Of a DNA stretch of 64,000 bases, positions 22,033 through 31,890 are shown one piece after another; the first letter of the stretch is position 1, and every line of letters starts with the position of its first letter. The stretch covers positions 1 through 64,000 of the forward strand of contig CAMCWM010000005.1 of assembly GCA_945882215.1 (NCBI GenBank), read 5' to 3'. The translations under genes and the position numbers were made by a program. Below the pieces are notes generated by a model. That model did no database searches, was not told the origin of the DNA, and was given only the letters and a program-made list of their open reading frames with translations. Source of the DNA: Akkermansia muciniphila (GTDB taxonomy: Bacteria > Verrucomicrobiota > Verrucomicrobiia > Verrucomicrobiales > Verrucomicrobiaceae).

Positions 22033-22433
22033 AGTTTGGACCAGTCTTCCACCGGCATTCCGCTGACTCGCTGGAACTCGGATGTATTGTTCGTCACCAG
22101 GATGCCATTTTGTGAACGAGTGGTGGCGGCGATCCACAAATCCGCTTCGCTGATGACTTGGCCCCTCGCTTCGAGATCCACCCGAATGGAGACATAGTGA
22201 TCGGCCGTCTGCTCATCCGGCCACACTACCGTGAAGGGCGCGATGAATGATAGAACGGCCGACTTGTTTTGCGCGGCTCTGGCACTTTTGGCCGCGCCGA
22301 CAAGCAACTCGGCCCGCACTTGAGCAGGAATAAAAACTTCGCTGGCAGGCGTCGCATTGAGCTGTCGCATGACCTCTGCGGATTTTCCACGCAGGCAGAA
22401 CACCACCATGTTTGTGTCGAGAAACCAGGCCAT
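22029..22433 (-). CDS. VapC-like PIN-domain toxin
   Basis: MAWFLDTNMVVFCLRGKSAEVMRQL..., ISEADLWIAATTRSQNGILVTNNTSEFQRVSGMPVEDW: PIN-domain acidic residues. Confidence 0.9.
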   Translation of the reverse strand: MAWFLDTNMVVFCLRGKSAEVMRQLNATPASEVFIPAQVRAELLVGAAKSARAAQNKSAVLSFIAPFTVVWPDEQTADHYVSIRVDLEARGQVISEADLWIAATTRSQNGILVTNNTSEFQRVSGMPVEDWSKL

Positions 22434-22442
22434 GCGCGTGAG

Positions 22443-22694
22443 TTATTCCAGGCTCAGGGCTGTCACGGGCCGTGACTCGCCTCTTGCTGGTGCTTCAAAG
22501 GTCAGATCATCGGACACGGAGCCGAACAACTTCAACCAGCCGGCAGGATAGCCGTTTTGTTCGGAAGTTTCCTCGAGCGCCGCTCTGGCAAGCCGTTCCC
22601 TTGCCCAGATGCTCACCGGCTTCTTTTCTCGACGCGCCACATCCTCAAGGCAATGCGCGAGGCCGGGATCGAGCTCAATGGTTAACGTGGACAT
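22443..22694 (-). CDS. Ribbon-helix-helix-like antitoxin (VapB-type partner)
   Basis: MSTLTIELDPGLAHCLEDVARREKKPVSIWARERLARAALEE; directly upstream of vapC in the same orientation. Confidence 0.75.
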   Translation of the reverse strand: MSTLTIELDPGLAHCLEDVARREKKPVSIWARERLARAALEETSEQNGYPAGWLKLFGSVSDDLTFEAPARGESRPVTALSLE

Positions 22695-22819
22695 GCTGGC
22701 AATATGGCCGCCATGGGGTGAATTGCCAAGCGCTGAGAATCCAAGCCCTGGCCAGATTGATGCCGGGCCGCCTCATTTTCGGCTGGATCATCTTGCGAAG
22801 ACCCGCCAGCATCGCGGCC

Positions 22820-24313
22820 ATGTTTTTCCTTGCCGCCACCTCGGCCAGTTACTGGCCCTTCGTCGTTCTCGCTGTCAGCGTCGCCTTCATCATCATCGCG
22901 ATCAGCAAGCTGCGCATGCATCCCTTTCTGGCGCTCATCCTGGCGGCGTTGCTGGCCTGCCTGCTGGCGGGGAATGCTTCGTGGGATGTGGTGCAGAAGG
23001 ATGGCAAGGTGAAGACGATGCCCGCCCTGGTGGGCGCGGTGGAGATGGTGTCGAAGGGACTCGGTGACTCGGCGCGTGACATCGCGATCTCCATTGCCCT
23101 CGCGGCGATCATTGGCATGTGCCTGATGGAAAGCGGTGGCGCGGACAAGGTGGTGCGGCGTTTCCTGGCGTTCTTTGGCGAGAAGCGGGCGGGCTGGGCG
23201 CTGCTGTGGAGCACCTTCATTCTGAGCGCGCCGATTTTCTTCGACACGATGTTCATGCTCATGGTGCCGCTGGCGATGGCGCTGCGCATGCGCACGGGGA
23301 AGGATTACACGCTCTACCTGATGGCGATCTGCTGCGGCGGCACGGTGACGCATTCCATGACCGTGCCGCATCCGGGACCGGTGGCGGTGGTGGAGAGCCT
23401 GAAGCTCAATGTGGGCGAGTCGCTGGTGGGCGGACTGGTGATCGGCGCGATCACCTGCTTCTTCGGCTTTCTGTTCAGCAAGTGGCTCAATGCGCGCACC
23501 GATGTGCCACTGCGTGAGTCGGGCGGTGTTTCGTTGCAGGATCTGCAAGGCGTCAGCGCCAAGCCGGAAAACGAGCTGCCGTCGTTCTTCTGGAGCATCA
23601 CGCCGGTGATCCTGCCCATCCTGCTCATCAGCCTGACGACGGTGTTTGAACTGGCGCATGCCGGGGCCGCCAAAGGCGCGGGCTGGGGCCTGACGATGGT
23701 GAACGCGTTCGGTGGCGAGCATGGTTTCAACGGCATCCGCGCCTGGGTGGACTTCATCGGCCACAAGAACATCGCGTTACTCATCGGCGCGGCGATCTCG
23801 GTGGGTGTGCTGGCGAAGCAGCGCCGCTTTGGCCTGAAAAAGATCGAGGATCTGATGGGGCCGCCGCTGGAGACGGCCTGCATGATCATTCTCATCACCA
23901 GTGCCGGCGGTGCGTTTGGCTATGCGCTGCGGGTTGCAGGCGTGGGCGGTGCGGTGGCGGAGCTGGCGAAGAACTACAGCCTGAATCTCATCCTGCTCGG
24001 CTGGGTCGTGGCCGCGGTCGTGCGCGTGGCGCAGGGCTCAGCCACGGTGGCGATGCTCACCGCCGCCTCCATCATGGCGCCCATGGTGGTGGGAGCCGAT
24101 CTCGGCTGTCATCCGCTCTACCTCTTCACGTCCATCGGCTTCGGCGCGATGTTCTGCTCCTGGATGAATGACAGCGGCTTCTGGGTCGTCTCCCGTCTCA
24201 GTGGCATGACGGAGAAGGAAACACTGCGCACCTGGTCGCTTCAGCTCACAGCGGATTCGATCATCGGCCTGCTGGTGACACTCACCTTGAGCAAACTGCT
24301 GCCGATGGTGTAA
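22820..24313 (+). CDS. GntP-family permease (gluconate:H+ symporter-like); alternative start 22760
   Basis: SYWPFVVLAVSVAFIIIAISKLRMHPFLALILAALLACLLAG; CCGGTVTHSMTVPHPGPV; SATVAMLTAASIMAPMV. Confidence 0.88.
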   Translation: MFFLAATSASYWPFVVLAVSVAFIIIAISKLRMHPFLALILAALLACLLAGNASWDVVQKDGKVKTMPALVGAVEMVSKGLGDSARDIAISIALAAIIGMCLMESGGADKVVRRFLAFFGEKRAGWALLWSTFILSAPIFFDTMFMLMVPLAMALRMRTGKDYTLYLMAICCGGTVTHSMTVPHPGPVAVVESLKLNVGESLVGGLVIGAITCFFGFLFSKWLNARTDVPLRESGGVSLQDLQGVSAKPENELPSFFWSITPVILPILLISLTTVFELAHAGAAKGAGWGLTMVNAFGGEHGFNGIRAWVDFIGHKNIALLIGAAISVGVLAKQRRFGLKKIEDLMGPPLETACMIILITSAGGAFGYALRVAGVGGAVAELAKNYSLNLILLGWVVAAVVRVAQGSATVAMLTAASIMAPMVVGADLGCHPLYLFTSIGFGAMFCSWMNDSGFWVVSRLSGMTEKETLRTWSLQLTADSIIGLLVTLTLSKLLPMV

Positions 24314-24326
24314 GGGTCACGCGTTC

Positions 24327-24929
24327 ATGTCTGACATCGCCACGCATTCTCAACTCAGCGCACTCATCCGTCACCGGCGTTCGATCAAACCGGTCGATAT
24401 GGATGCAACGCGGACGGTGGAGCGTGCGTTGCTCACGCAGGTGCTGGAGGATGCGACGTGGGCACCGACGCATGGATTGACGGAGCCGTGGAAGTTTGTG
24501 ATGCATCAAGGCGCGGCGAGACAGCGGCTCGCCGAGGCGATGCAGCAGATTTATCGTGAGACGACGCCGGCGAATGAGTTCCGCGAGGATAAGATGAAGA
24601 AGATGGGTGAGAACCCGTTGCTCGCGGCCGTGGTGATCGCGTGTGTGATGGAACGACGCGGCGGAGCAAAGATTCCGGAGGTCGAGGAGATCGAAGCGGT
24701 GGCCTGTGCGTTGCAGAACTTGATGCTATCGGCCACGGCGGCCGGTTTGGGCTGCTACTGGTCAACGCCGCCGTTGCTGGGCACGAAACAGTTCGCGGAG
24801 TGGCTGCAAATCGGTGCGGAGGATCGCTGCGTGGGTTTGATCTATCTCGGCTGGCCGCGTGCGGGACTGAACTGGCCGCGCAGTGTGCGGCAGCCGGTCG
24901 AATCTAAAACGAGGTGGTGTGATGAGTGA
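24327..24929 (+). CDS. Nitroreductase-family protein
   Basis: LIRHRRSIKPVD...VERALLTQVLEDATWAPTHGLTEPWKFVM typical nitroreductase N-terminus. Confidence 0.88.
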   Translation: MSDIATHSQLSALIRHRRSIKPVDMDATRTVERALLTQVLEDATWAPTHGLTEPWKFVMHQGAARQRLAEAMQQIYRETTPANEFREDKMKKMGENPLLAAVVIACVMERRGGAKIPEVEEIEAVACALQNLMLSATAAGLGCYWSTPPLLGTKQFAEWLQIGAEDRCVGLIYLGWPRAGLNWPRSVRQPVESKTRWCDE

Positions 24930-25470
24930 GTGGTTCACCAGCGCCTGGAATGCGACGGCGCAGTTTTTCACGGCGATGCCGTGGGACATGTTGGGCGTGT
25001 GGTCGTTGACGATTTGTCTGCTGATCGTGGGCATCATCGGCTCGGTGGTGCCGTTTTTGCCGGGGCCGTTTTTGATCTTCATCGCCGGCATCGTTCACAC
25101 CTTGCTGCGGCCTGAATCCGCGCTGAGCGCCTGGGGCTTTGTGCTTTTGTCGCTCGGCTTGGTGTTGTCTTATGTGATTGATTTTGTCAGCGGGGCGATG
25201 GGCGCACGTTGGTTTGGCGCGAGCCGCTGGGGCATCGCGGGGGTGTTCATCGGCGGCATCGTGGGGATGTTCTTTGTGCCGTTCGGTTTGATCCTGGGTC
25301 CGCTGATCGGTGGTGTGGCGTTTGAGCTGATCTTTGCGAAGAAACGGCTGCAACCAGCGGCCAAATCGGCGTGGGGATCGCTGCTGGGCACAGGCGTGGG
25401 CTTGGTGCTGCGCTTGATCGTCGCCCTGGGAATGGTGGCGACGTTTTTCCTTGATGCGTTGGTGTGGTGA
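24922..25470 (+). CDS. DUF456 domain membrane protein
   Basis: VGIIGSVVPFLPGPFLIFIAGIVHTLL...YVIDFVSGAMGARWFGASRWGIAGVFIGGIVGMFF. Confidence 0.85.
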   Translation: MSEWFTSAWNATAQFFTAMPWDMLGVWSLTICLLIVGIIGSVVPFLPGPFLIFIAGIVHTLLRPESALSAWGFVLLSLGLVLSYVIDFVSGAMGARWFGASRWGIAGVFIGGIVGMFFVPFGLILGPLIGGVAFELIFAKKRLQPAAKSAWGSLLGTGVGLVLRLIVALGMVATFFLDALVW

Positions 25471-25473
25471 GTG

Positions 25474-25607
25474 GGAGCGCGAGTATTTTACTCGCCTGAC
25501 TTTCCTTCTGCGTGGAAGGCAGACAAAGGACGGCGTGGATGTGGTGTGGCGGATCGAAAGCGCCGGGAGGGACAAGTGGCGAGTAGGCTTCGCCATACTC
25601 GCGCTCC
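25474..25607. repeat. MITE-like palindromic element with 13-bp terminal inverted repeat
   Basis: Starts GGAGCGCGAGTAT and ends ATACTCGCGCTCC (perfect inverted 13-mers), with internal TACTCGCC / GGCGAGTA continuing the pairing. Confidence 0.7.
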
Positions 25608-25614
25608 ATAGAAC

Positions 25615-25986
25615 TCAGGCCTTCCCCGCCAGCAGCATGCGCAGGCCGAAGATGACAAGCACGGTGCCGAAGATGCGCGTGAGCGTTTCGTTGCTCATCG
25701 TCTTGAGCCAGCCAGCGCCAAAGTAAGCGAAGATGGAGGCGGAGATCGCGGTGATGGCGGCGACTTTCCAATCGACGAAACCCGAACGTGCATTCTGTGT
25801 CGTCGCCATCAATGCGGTGGGGATGATGATGGCCAGCGAGGTCGCGACAGCGGTCTTCTGCGGCAGTTTGAGGAAGAACACGAACGCAGGCACCATCACG
25901 ACACCGCCGCCGACTCCGCACAGTGCAGCGATGACGCCGCTGACAACGCCGATGGCGAGACAGGTGAGAATGGTGGAGGTGGACAT
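25615..25986 (-). CDS. TauE/SafE-family sulfite exporter-like protein, half-length (123 aa)
   Basis: AIGVVSGVIAALCGVGGGVVMVPAFVFFLKLPQKTAVATSLAIIIPTAL. Confidence 0.82.
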   Translation of the reverse strand: MSTSTILTCLAIGVVSGVIAALCGVGGGVVMVPAFVFFLKLPQKTAVATSLAIIIPTALMATTQNARSGFVDWKVAAITAISASIFAYFGAGWLKTMSNETLTRIFGTVLVIFGLRMLLAGKA

Positions 25987-25989
25987 GAA

Positions 25990-27114
25990 TCAACGGGATT
26001 GTCTGGCGAGCATGCCGACGAGCAGACGCTCCAGCACAAGCTTGGGATCGAGCGAGGAAGTGACGAGCTTGGTGTTCGCGGTGAGGCAGGCTTTGAAGGC
26101 AGCGTGCAGTTCTTCGAGCGAGAAGTTCCCGGTTTCGGGAATGGCGAGGAACATTGGATAGGCGTTGAAGCCGGTGCCGTCTTTCTTGCGTGGCAGATGC
26201 GAGGTGGCCGATGAAGGCAGGCCTTCGAGCGAGGTGCAGAAGCCGGTGTAGTTGAACTTGTTCAGCTTGTAGCGTGAGCCCAGGTCTTTGATGAGCAGCA
26301 GGCTGCGCACGCGCGGCACGATGGCGGCGAGCAGCAGCCCGATGGCGTTTTGCCCCTGATACATGAGCGTGCCGAGCAGTTCGAGCGCACGCGGCAGATC
26401 GCGTTTGCCGATGGCGTTGCCGAGATCCCAAAGCACACCGGCGCGACTCATGGACACCATGTTCTGCACTGTTTTGAGTCCGGCGCGACGGCGTTCGCCG
26501 AGATAGAGGTCGATCTTTTCGAGTTCGTTCTCCATCTGCCGTGTGTCATCGCCTGCCATCTGCACGAGGAGTTCGAGCGCGCCACTTTCAAAGGTGATGC
26601 CGAGTTCTTTGGCTTTGCGTGAGGCGACGGCTAGCACGGGTCCTTCCCAACCTGCTCTCGAAGTGTCGGGTTTGTCGAAGACTTCCAAGTTGGCGATCTT
26701 GGAGATGCGTTTGTAAGCGCTGCGACGTTTGTCGATCCCGGTGGCGCTGATGACGAAACGCACGTCGCTGCCGAGACCGGATTCAACGATGTCCAAGATG
26801 CGCTCGAAACCGTTCACCGCATCCTGGCCACGGCCAGGGCCGGAGTCCGCGAGGAAGTTGGCGTTCTTGAGCCACACCACTTTCGTGCCGCCGAAGAACG
26901 GCAGCATTTGCAGCGCCATGCAGACATTGGAGCAGATGGTGCCGGCGTGCTCAGAGTTGTCGGCAGTGCCATCGATGATGTCATTGCTGAAGTCGCCCGC
27001 GTCCGGCGGTGTGAGGCTGCGCACGAGCAAAAGCGCGGCCTCTTTCACGCGTGCCTCATCCGTACCCATGAGTACGTTCACCTGGCTGGCGGTGGGTTTT
27101 TTCGGCGGCGGCAT
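25990..27114 (-). CDS. holA: DNA polymerase III subunit delta
   Basis: VNVLMGTDEARVKEAALLLV..., PFFGGTKVVWLKNANFL, GDDTRQMENELEKIDLYLG, LLAAIVPRVRSLLLIKDL. Confidence 0.88.
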   Translation of the reverse strand: MPPPKKPTASQVNVLMGTDEARVKEAALLLVRSLTPPDAGDFSNDIIDGTADNSEHAGTICSNVCMALQMLPFFGGTKVVWLKNANFLADSGPGRGQDAVNGFERILDIVESGLGSDVRFVISATGIDKRRSAYKRISKIANLEVFDKPDTSRAGWEGPVLAVASRKAKELGITFESGALELLVQMAGDDTRQMENELEKIDLYLGERRRAGLKTVQNMVSMSRAGVLWDLGNAIGKRDLPRALELLGTLMYQGQNAIGLLLAAIVPRVRSLLLIKDLGSRYKLNKFNYTGFCTSLEGLPSSATSHLPRKKDGTGFNAYPMFLAIPETGNFSLEELHAAFKACLTANTKLVTSSLDPKLVLERLLVGMLARQSR

Positions 27115-27220
27115 GTGTCACCGATGGAGCAGGATGCGGGCGGCATCAAGCCTCGTGGCACGCGCGATCTTGACATGCGTCAGGCGATCTGATGAAATCG
27201 CTTCAAATCCAAACCATCCT

Positions 27221-27802
27221 ATGAAAACACACACGATTGGGACGAAGGTTACTGTTTCTGCGGCCGCACTCGTTGCGGCCTTCTTTTTGGTCACGGCTCC
27301 GGCGCACTCGGAAGATCTGAACGCGGTGTATCAGCAGGGGCGCGCGGCCTTTTATCAAGGCGACTTCGCCAAAGCGCAGCAGCTTTTGACGCGGGTCGCG
27401 GCAGCGAACCCGAAGCACCCGGACACCGTCCGCATGCTGGCCTACATCCAAGCCAACCATCGAAAGGTGGACACCACGCTCAAAGATCAATACGCCACTG
27501 TGATCCTGCCCAAGGTGGAGATGGCGGATGTGACGCTGGCCGAGGCGATCGAGGGTTTGCGGGCGCTCACGAAGAATGCCAGCAACGGCAAGGTGGTGCC
27601 GAATGTGATCGTCAAAGGCGAGGAATTGGGGCAGCGGAAGCTTTCCCTCTCGCTGGCGAACATCCCGCTGTCTGAGGCATTGAGTTATGTGACTCAGCTC
27701 ACCAGTTCCAAGGCCACCTACGACAAGCATGCGGTCATTTTGACCACCATGGCAGACACCGTGACCTCGACTGCTGAAACGACTGCAAAGCCCTCGAAAT
27801 GA
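27221..27802 (+). CDS. Exported protein: TPR-like N-terminus plus STN/secretin-short-domain-like C-terminus
   Basis: MKTHTIGTKVTVSAAALVAAFFLVTAPAHSEDLNAVYQQGRAAFYQGDFAKAQQLLTRVAAANP; C-terminal LSLSLANIPLSEALSYVTQLTSSKATYDKHAVIL. Confidence 0.7.
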   Translation: MKTHTIGTKVTVSAAALVAAFFLVTAPAHSEDLNAVYQQGRAAFYQGDFAKAQQLLTRVAAANPKHPDTVRMLAYIQANHRKVDTTLKDQYATVILPKVEMADVTLAEAIEGLRALTKNASNGKVVPNVIVKGEELGQRKLSLSLANIPLSEALSYVTQLTSSKATYDKHAVILTTMADTVTSTAETTAKPSK

Positions 27803-27829
27803 AAGACTTGGATCGGTATTTGGCCTCGG

Positions 27830-28906
27830 TCAGTCGTTGAAGAAATGCCGTCCGGTCTGGCCGGCTTCGGTTTTGTTGTCCACTTCCCAGTAAACGTCTT
27901 CGAAGATGCTCTCCGGCTCGGGATAGGGGCTGGCCTTGGCAAACTCGGCCGAGTCCTCGGCTTCCTTCTGCGCTTCCTTGTCGATCTTCTTCAGGTCTTC
28001 CTCGGTGGCGACGCCTTCGGCGAGAAGGTTGCGCTTCCAGACTTGGATCGGGTCGTGATCGTTTTGGAATTTCTCGACCTCTTCCTTGGTGCGGTACTTG
28101 AACTTGTTGGCGTCGGCCACGGAATGGCCTTCCCAGCGGTAGGTGGCGATTTCGAGGATGCTCGGCTTCGACTCGTTGTGCGCACGCTCGATGGCCTTGC
28201 CCACGCCGGCACGCACGCTGTAAACGTCCTCGCCATTGAACTGCTCCCAGGCCATGCCGTAACCTTCGGCGCGCTTGGCGAGGAAGTCGGTGTAAGCGGA
28301 GGAGCGCTGCTGGCTGGTGCCCATCGAGTAGCCATTGTTCTCGATCACATAGATCACCGGCAGATCCCAGAGTTCGGCCAAATTGAGCGACTCATGGAAT
28401 GCACCTTGGTTCACCGCACCATCACCGAGGAAACACAGCGCGGCACCCTTGATGCCGCGATACTTCAAACCGTAGGCGAGGCCGAGACCCAGCGGCGTCT
28501 GACCGGCCACGATGCCGTGACCGCCCCAGTAATTCTTCTCCGGCGCGAAGTAGTGCATCGAGCCGCCCTTGCCGCGGGAGCAACCGGTCGCCTTGCCGAA
28601 GAGCTCGGCCATGCACTCGTTCATGCCCATGCCCACGGCCAAAGCATGACCGTGATCGCGATACGCCGTGATGACGTGGTCGTTCGGTCCCATGACCGAA
28701 ACGGTACCGACAGCGACGGATTCCTGGCCGATGTAGAGATGAAGGAAGCCACCCATCCGACCCGCTTGGTAGTGCTGGAGCGAGACCTGCTCGAAGCGGC
28801 GGATGCGCACCATCTGGCGGTAAAGCCCCACTTTGTCGGCTGCGGTGAGCTTCTGATTGATGGGATCGGCGGCGTGCGCGGCGACGGGGGTTTTGGCTTT
28901 AGACAT
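27830..28906 (-). CDS. pdhA: Pyruvate dehydrogenase (acetyl-transferring) E1 component alpha subunit
   Basis: [85 protein letters not shown]. Confidence 0.93.
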   Translation of the reverse strand: MSKAKTPVAAHAADPINQKLTAADKVGLYRQMVRIRRFEQVSLQHYQAGRMGGFLHLYIGQESVAVGTVSVMGPNDHVITAYRDHGHALAVGMGMNECMAELFGKATGCSRGKGGSMHYFAPEKNYWGGHGIVAGQTPLGLGLAYGLKYRGIKGAALCFLGDGAVNQGAFHESLNLAELWDLPVIYVIENNGYSMGTSQQRSSAYTDFLAKRAEGYGMAWEQFNGEDVYSVRAGVGKAIERAHNESKPSILEIATYRWEGHSVADANKFKYRTKEEVEKFQNDHDPIQVWKRNLLAEGVATEEDLKKIDKEAQKEAEDSAEFAKASPYPEPESIFEDVYWEVDNKTEAGQTGRHFFND

Positions 28907-28986
28907 GTTCAGACAGAGTGGAAAATTCATTCTAGCCAACGTCCCAACGGACGCAAAGGATTGTTCAACCCCTCCCAGCAATCCGC

Positions 28987-29000
28987 GTTCCACATGGAAC
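28987..29000. promoter_or_regulatory. Degenerate parS-like site
   Basis: GTTCCACATGGAAC, one base different from GTTCCACGTGGAAC, in the pdhA-mnmG divergent intergenic region. Confidence 0.45.
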
Positions 29001-29065
29001 AATTTGCCCCACATGCTATCCTCTCTCCCCTGCACCGCTCGGGATCATTCGTCATTCGTCATTCC

Positions 29066-31033
29066 ATGTCCAGCCTCTACACCTACCCCAAGCACTACGA
29101 TGTCATCGTCTGCGGCGCAGGCCATGCCGGGGTGGAGGCAGCGATGGCTTCGGCCCGGCTCGGTTGCCAGACGGCCATCCTCACGCAGAATCTGGACACC
29201 ATCTCGCAGATGTCCTGCAACCCCGCCATCGGCGGTCTGGCCAAGGGACATGTGGTGCGCGAGATCGACGCCCTCGGCGGGGTCATGGGCCGGAACACCG
29301 ACGCCACCGGCATCCAGTTCCGCATGCTGAACGCCCGCAAGGGCCCCAGCGTCCAGGCTCCCCGCGCCCAGTGCGACAAGAAGGCCTACCAATTCCGCAT
29401 GAAGTGGCTCATCGAGAACCAGCCCAACCTCGACCTCCACCAGGGCAACGCCGCCGAGATCTTGGTCGAAAACGACGCCATCACCGGCATCCGCACCAGC
29501 CTCGGCATGATCTACCGGGCTAAGGCCGTCGTCATTTCCTCCGGCACCTTCATGCGTGGACTGCTCCATGTCGGTCAGCAGAACCAAGCCGGCGGGCGCA
29601 TGGGCGACAGCATTTCCACCCTGTCCGACAGCCTCCGCCAGCTCGGCTTCGACGTGCAGCGCTTCAAGACCGGCACCCCTTGCCGCCTCAACAGCCGCAG
29701 CATCGACTTCTCCAAGTGCGAACTTCAGCCCGGCGATGAGCCCGCTCCGCGCTTCAGCTACCTCTCGGGAGTGTTGGGAGAAGACGAAGCGGAGGAGGTT
29801 AGGAGTGAAGAGTTAGGGGTTAAGGGCCCCCATCCTTCTAACCCATCACCTCTAACTTATAACCCTTCTTCCCCCCTCCCCTCCACCGGTCCGAACCAGT
29901 TTACCCTCAACTCCTGGGCCCCCGAAAAGTTCCACGTGGAACAAATCCCCTGCTGGATCACCTACACGACGCCCCAGACGCACGACATCATCCGGGCGAA
30001 CATCCACAAATCGGCCATGTATTCGGGCAAGATCGAGGGCGTCGGCCCGCGCTACTGCCCCTCGGTGGAGGACAAGGTGGTGCGCTTTGCCGAGAAGGAT
30101 CGGCACCAGATCTTCCTCGAGCCCGAGGGCCGCCATACCCGGGAATTCTACGTCAACGGCGTCTCCACCTCCCTGCCCTTCGAGGTCCAGTACGACTTCA
30201 TCCGCTCCATCCCCGGCCTCGAAAACGCCGAGATCGTCCGCCCCGGCTACGCCGTGGAGTACGACTACTGCCCGCCGACCCAGCTCCACCCCACCTTGGA
30301 GACGAAGCGTATTTCCGGCCTCTACTTCGCCGGGCAGATCAATGGCACCTCCGGCTACGAGGAAGCCGCCGGCCAGGGCCTCATCGCCGGAGCCAATGCC
30401 GCCCTGAAGGCCACCGGCCGCCCCCCGTTCCTGCTCCAGCGCAGCCAGGCCTACCTCGCCGTCATGATCGACGACCTCGTCACCAAAGGCACCACCGAAC
30501 CCTACCGCCTCTTTACCAGCCGCGCCGAATACCGACTCCTCCTCCGCCAGGACAACTGCGACCTCCGCCTCACCCCCCTCGCCGCCGCCATCGGCCTCGC
30601 CTCCCCTTTCCGCGTCCGGCACACCGAGGAAAAAATCACCCAGCTCGCCGCCGCCCGCGTCCTCCTCCAGGAAGCCCGGCTCGACGGCATCACCCTGGAA
30701 AAATGGCTGCGTCGGCCCGAAAACACCCCCGCCGCCCTGCCCCCGGAGATCCACGCCCAGTTCACCCCCGAGGTCTGGTCCTTGGTCGAGAACGACGTCA
30801 AATACGCCGGCTACATCACCCGCCAGGAAGACATGGTCGCCAAGACCTCCCGCATGGAGGAAAAAACCATCCCCGCCGACTTCGACTACCACGCCATCCC
30901 CGGCCTCAAAACCGAGGCCAAGCACCGCCTCACCGCCCTCCGCCCCGCCACCCTCGGCCAGGCCGCGAGAGCCCAAGGGGTCAATCCGGCGGACATCGCG
31001 CTGTTGGCGGTGATGCTGAAACGCAATAGCTAG
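29066..31033 (+). CDS. mnmG: tRNA uridine-5-carboxymethylaminomethyl(34) synthesis enzyme MnmG, with in-frame insertion
   Basis: [83 protein letters not shown]. Confidence 0.96.
   Translation: MSSLYTYPKHYDVIVCGAGHAGVEAAMASARLGCQTAILTQNLDTISQMSCNPAIGGLAKGHVVREIDALGGVMGRNTDATGIQFRMLNARKGPSVQAPRAQCDKKAYQFRMKWLIENQPNLDLHQGNAAEILVENDAITGIRTSLGMIYRAKAVVISSGTFMRGLLHVGQQNQAGGRMGDSISTLSDSLRQLGFDVQRFKTGTPCRLNSRSIDFSKCELQPGDEPAPRFSYLSGVLGEDEAEEVRSEELGVKGPHPSNPSPLTYNPSSPLPSTGPNQFTLNSWAPEKFHVEQIPCWITYTTPQTHDIIRANIHKSAMYSGKIEGVGPRYCPSVEDKVVRFAEKDRHQIFLEPEGRHTREFYVNGVSTSLPFEVQYDFIRSIPGLENAEIVRPGYAVEYDYCPPTQLHPTLETKRISGLYFAGQINGTSGYEEAAGQGLIAGANAALKATGRPPFLLQRSQAYLAVMIDDLVTKGTTEPYRLFTSRAEYRLLLRQDNCDLRLTPLAAAIGLASPFRVRHTEEKITQLAAARVLLQEARLDGITLEKWLRRPENTPAALPPEIHAQFTPEVWSLVENDVKYAGYITRQEDMVAKTSRMEEKTIPADFDYHAIPGLKTEAKHRLTALRPATLGQAARAQGVNPADIALLAVMLKRNS
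29786..29872. repeat. TTAG-rich imperfect palindromic insertion inside mnmG
   Basis: ggaggaggttaggagtgaagagttaggggttaaggg ... ccttctaacccatcacctctaacttataacccttctt; the arms are roughly complementary and the insertion is in frame. Confidence 0.6.
29929..29942. promoter_or_regulatory. parS-like palindrome inside mnmG
   Basis: Perfect 14-bp palindrome GTTCCACGTGGAAC, matching the ParB-binding half-site pattern of chromosomal parS sites. Confidence 0.7.
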
Positions 31034-31827
31034 ACTTTGATCTCGTCGTAAACCAATGCGAAATCACTTTCGTGATAACGAGCTTTTCGCAATTTGATAG
31101 ACCGTTGGGACGTGCGCACAAAGTCAGTGATTGGGTCTATTATCTTTGACTCATCACAAGCAGCTCCGAAATCGACCGAGTGCAGCCAACTTTTGCTATA
31201 ACGAAAGCCCAATGCTCCAGGCCCCTTCTCGCATCTTTCTCGGTGAATCAATAATCGGTATTCAGCTTCGTACTCCCAAGCCTTGCTCTTGGTCTTGTGA
31301 GCTGCGTACATTTTTTCGCCGGTTGTGTCTGGTTCTTCATCGAGAGCGATTTGTATTCTCTCATCTGTGTAGTTTACGGCTTCAAGGGCATACGTGCGCG
31401 TCTTAACAGGCGTGATCTCAAAACCCAGCCTTACGCCACGATGATTGTCCGCATAATGAGACCACATCACGACCTCGTCTCGGGCCGAAACTTTGGAACT
31501 TGTGAAGCAAACAACATGAATGAATTCATCTCTTCCTTTGCTCCAGGCCTGCAACATTTCTTGCCGCTTTTTTGGATAGCCCACGACGTATGCGCGAGTC
31601 ACTGAAGGCAAATGCGGTTTTAAACCAAACAGCCTTGGCGAGCATTCGATTGATGGGCGTTTGACTTCTTTTTCAACGTAGGCCTTGGCTTCCTTAGCCG
31701 AGAATGATTCTGGCATTCCAAACATACCTTCAAATGGATCATTGAATTCGGAAAGCCGGGAGACTTTCAGCAGGCCATCACGAATGGTTTCTAGAGCATG
31801 GCTCTTCAGATAACGGTAGATCAACAT
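31030..31827 (-). CDS. DUF2971 domain protein
   Basis: [58 protein letters not shown]; locally AT-richer than neighbours. Confidence 0.82.
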   Translation of the reverse strand: MLIYRYLKSHALETIRDGLLKVSRLSEFNDPFEGMFGMPESFSAKEAKAYVEKEVKRPSIECSPRLFGLKPHLPSVTRAYVVGYPKKRQEMLQAWSKGRDEFIHVVCFTSSKVSARDEVVMWSHYADNHRGVRLGFEITPVKTRTYALEAVNYTDERIQIALDEEPDTTGEKMYAAHKTKSKAWEYEAEYRLLIHRERCEKGPGALGFRYSKSWLHSVDFGAACDESKIIDPITDFVRTSQRSIKLRKARYHESDFALVYDEIKV

Positions 31828-31890
31828 GGCACGAAACTAAAGCTAGAGGGCCTTTCAGCAACTCTAGGAGACGCTTTCCCATGACCCCGG

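Noticed and set aside
25247-26431. 394-aa minus-strand Arg/His-rich ORF
   Set aside because: Overlaps well-supported DUF456 (antisense), TauE/SafE and holA coding regions in other frames; no domain features.
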